The notes under the pieces: model-generated
Database searches by the model: none
The model's input: the letters and a program-made list of their open reading frames with translations, nothing else
Told to the model about the DNA's origin: nothing
DNA from: CAWAYR01 sp050250875
Lineage (GTDB): Bacteria > Acidobacteriota > Vicinamibacteria > Vicinamibacterales > UBA2999
Length of the DNA stretch: 64,000 nt
Reading direction: 5' to 3'
Assembly (NCBI GenBank): GCA_050250875.1
Contig: JBFWNV010000002.1
Coordinates: 310,001-374,000 of the forward strand
Position numbers and translations under genes: made by a program
Shown: positions 63,296 through 64,000 of the stretch, piece by piece
Layout of the letters: every line of letters begins with the position of its first letter
Numbering within the stretch: the stretch's first letter is position 1

Positions 63296-63401
63296 GTGTC
63301 TTTTCATCTATGGGATACGACCAAGCATAGTCATACTTATGTGAATCGAACAATCAATAAGATTGACTAACTGTGCGCGGACCCGCTAGCCTTTGCAGAC
63401 G
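63296..63401 (+). promoter_or_regulatory. AT-rich upstream region of the acetolactate synthase gene
   Basis: This spacer is far less GC-rich than anything else in the window, e.g. the stretches TCATACTTATGTGAATCG and CAATCAATAAGATTGACT. TTGACT at 63363-63368 and TAGCCT at 63387-63392 are 18 bp apart and would place a transcription start next to the ATG at 63402 (leaderless). CATAGTCATACTTATG (63334-63349) has partial dyad symmetry. Promoter location is tentative. Confidence 0.4.
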
Positions 63402-64000
63402 ATGGCAGGCCCAAAGAAGACAGGCGCACAGATCCTCTGGGAATCGCTGGTCCGCGAAGGCGTGACCTGCGTGTTCGGGTATCCGGGCGGGGCGATTCTC
63501 CCCGCTTACGACGCGATGCTCGACTATCCCATCCGTCACATCCTGGTCCGACACGAGCAGGGTGCGGCCCACATGGCCGATGGCTACGCCCGCGCCACCG
63601 GCCAGGTCGGCGTGGCGATTGCCACCTCCGGCCCCGGGGCCACGAACCTGGTTACCGGCATCGCCACGGCGATGATGGACAGCTCGCCGATCGTCTGCAT
63701 CACCGGGCAGGTGGGCAGCAAGCTCATCGGCTCCGACGCGTTCCAGGAAACCGACATCACCGGCATCACCCTGCCGATCACCAAGCACAACTACCTGGTC
63801 TCGAACCCCGAGGACGTGGCCGCCACCGTGCGCGAGGCGTTCTACGTGGCCCGCAGCGGCCGGCCCGGCCCGGTGCTGGTCGACCTCACCAAGGACTGCC
63901 AGCAGCGCTCGTGCGAGTTCGAGTGGCCCGAGGCGCACGCGCCGCTCGGCTACCGCCCCGACCTCAGGCCCGGCCAGGCCGACCTGCAGCGCGCCGTCGA
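63402..64000 (+). CDS. ilvB: Acetolactate synthase large subunit, 5' part (cut by window edge)
   Basis: About 200 residues are present. The ThDP-enzyme N-terminal domain is clear: GAQILWESLVREGVTCVFG, YPGGAILPAYDAM, and RHEQGAAHMADGYARATG with catalytic Glu52. SGPGATNLVTGIATAMMDS, GQVGSKLIGSDAFQE and GPVLVDLTKD follow. This is the catalytic subunit that makes 2-acetolactate or 2-aceto-2-hydroxybutyrate for branched-chain amino acid synthesis. The ATG at 63402 lacks a visible ribosome site. ilvN and ilvC would be expected downstream of the window. Confidence 0.95.
   Translation, partial: MAGPKKTGAQILWESLVREGVTCVFGYPGGAILPAYDAMLDYPIRHILVRHEQGAAHMADGYARATGQVGVAIATSGPGATNLVTGIATAMMDSSPIVCITGQVGSKLIGSDAFQETDITGITLPITKHNYLVSNPEDVAATVREAFYVARSGRPGPVLVDLTKDCQQRSCEFEWPEAHAPLGYRPDLRPGQADLQRAV

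Overview
The window is a high-GC (roughly 70 %), densely coded chromosomal segment with no rRNA, tRNA, CRISPR array, prophage or classical insertion sequence that I could see. The gene content points to the Acidobacteriota, most likely class Vicinamibacteria. It has four ADOP-type giant FtsX/MacB permeases, one of them coupled to PadR, an Oar-like TonB receptor with a carboxypeptidase-regulatory domain, ECF sigma factors of the type paired with Ser/Thr kinases, a PIG-L deacetylase and many secreted beta-rich proteins. The taxonomic call is an inference from gene families, not from a marker gene.

Layout. 1-8.5 kb: the 5' part of an ECF sigma gene (minus strand), a secreted FN3-like protein, a four-gene translationally coupled ABC export operon ending in a membrane-anchored AttH/CrtC-like lipocalin protein, a Tat-exported amidohydrolase, and two paralogous DUF3553 genes. 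8.8-12.2 kb: a dihaem peroxidase, a phospholipase-D-like protein and MsrB. 12.4-16.1 kb: a coupled PfkB kinase / GH4 glycosidase / APC permease operon. 16.3-18.7 kb: an ADOP permease.

18.7-25.6 kb (minus strand): a tight six-gene operon, read 25595 to 18709. It encodes a coiled-coil protein, a PspA/IM30 (ESCRT-III superfamily) protein, a membrane coiled-coil protein, a tandem AAA+ ATPase, a Tat-type flavin amine oxidase and a solute-binding/LysM fusion. This is the best candidate in the window for a poorly described system: a bacterial ESCRT-III-like filament protein with a Vps4-like partner, linked to amine chemistry at the cell wall.

25.8-37.1 kb: a DUF2934 protein, a short BCCT-like transporter, an SMP-30-like beta-propeller, a second ADOP permease, PIG-L and the TonB receptor. 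37.2-45.2 kb: VanZ, a coupled ECF sigma/Ser-Thr kinase pair, an FG-GAP/HYR secreted protein with a coupled small exported protein, and a convergent secreted propeller. 45.3-54.0 kb: an MFS exporter, an MBL-fold lipoprotein, a CAP-domain protein, DinB, a degraded FN3 pseudogene, a GT-C-like membrane protein, an M24 peptidase and a REP-associated tyrosine transposase (RAYT). 54.1-64 kb: a third ADOP permease, a lipoprotein, a secreted amidase, PadR coupled to a fourth ADOP permease, and the start of acetolactate synthase.

The intergenic spaces hold three dispersed repeat families. Family A consists of 47-bp units built from two 13-bp palindromes of type GGGGTCTGACCCC (four copies, two bracketing the RAYT gene). 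Family B consists of 60-bp units of type GGGGCCTGGCCCC (three full copies, one half). Family C consists of 90-155-bp inverted repeats with G-rich arms. Families A and B differ in their palindromes by a single compensatory base-pair change.
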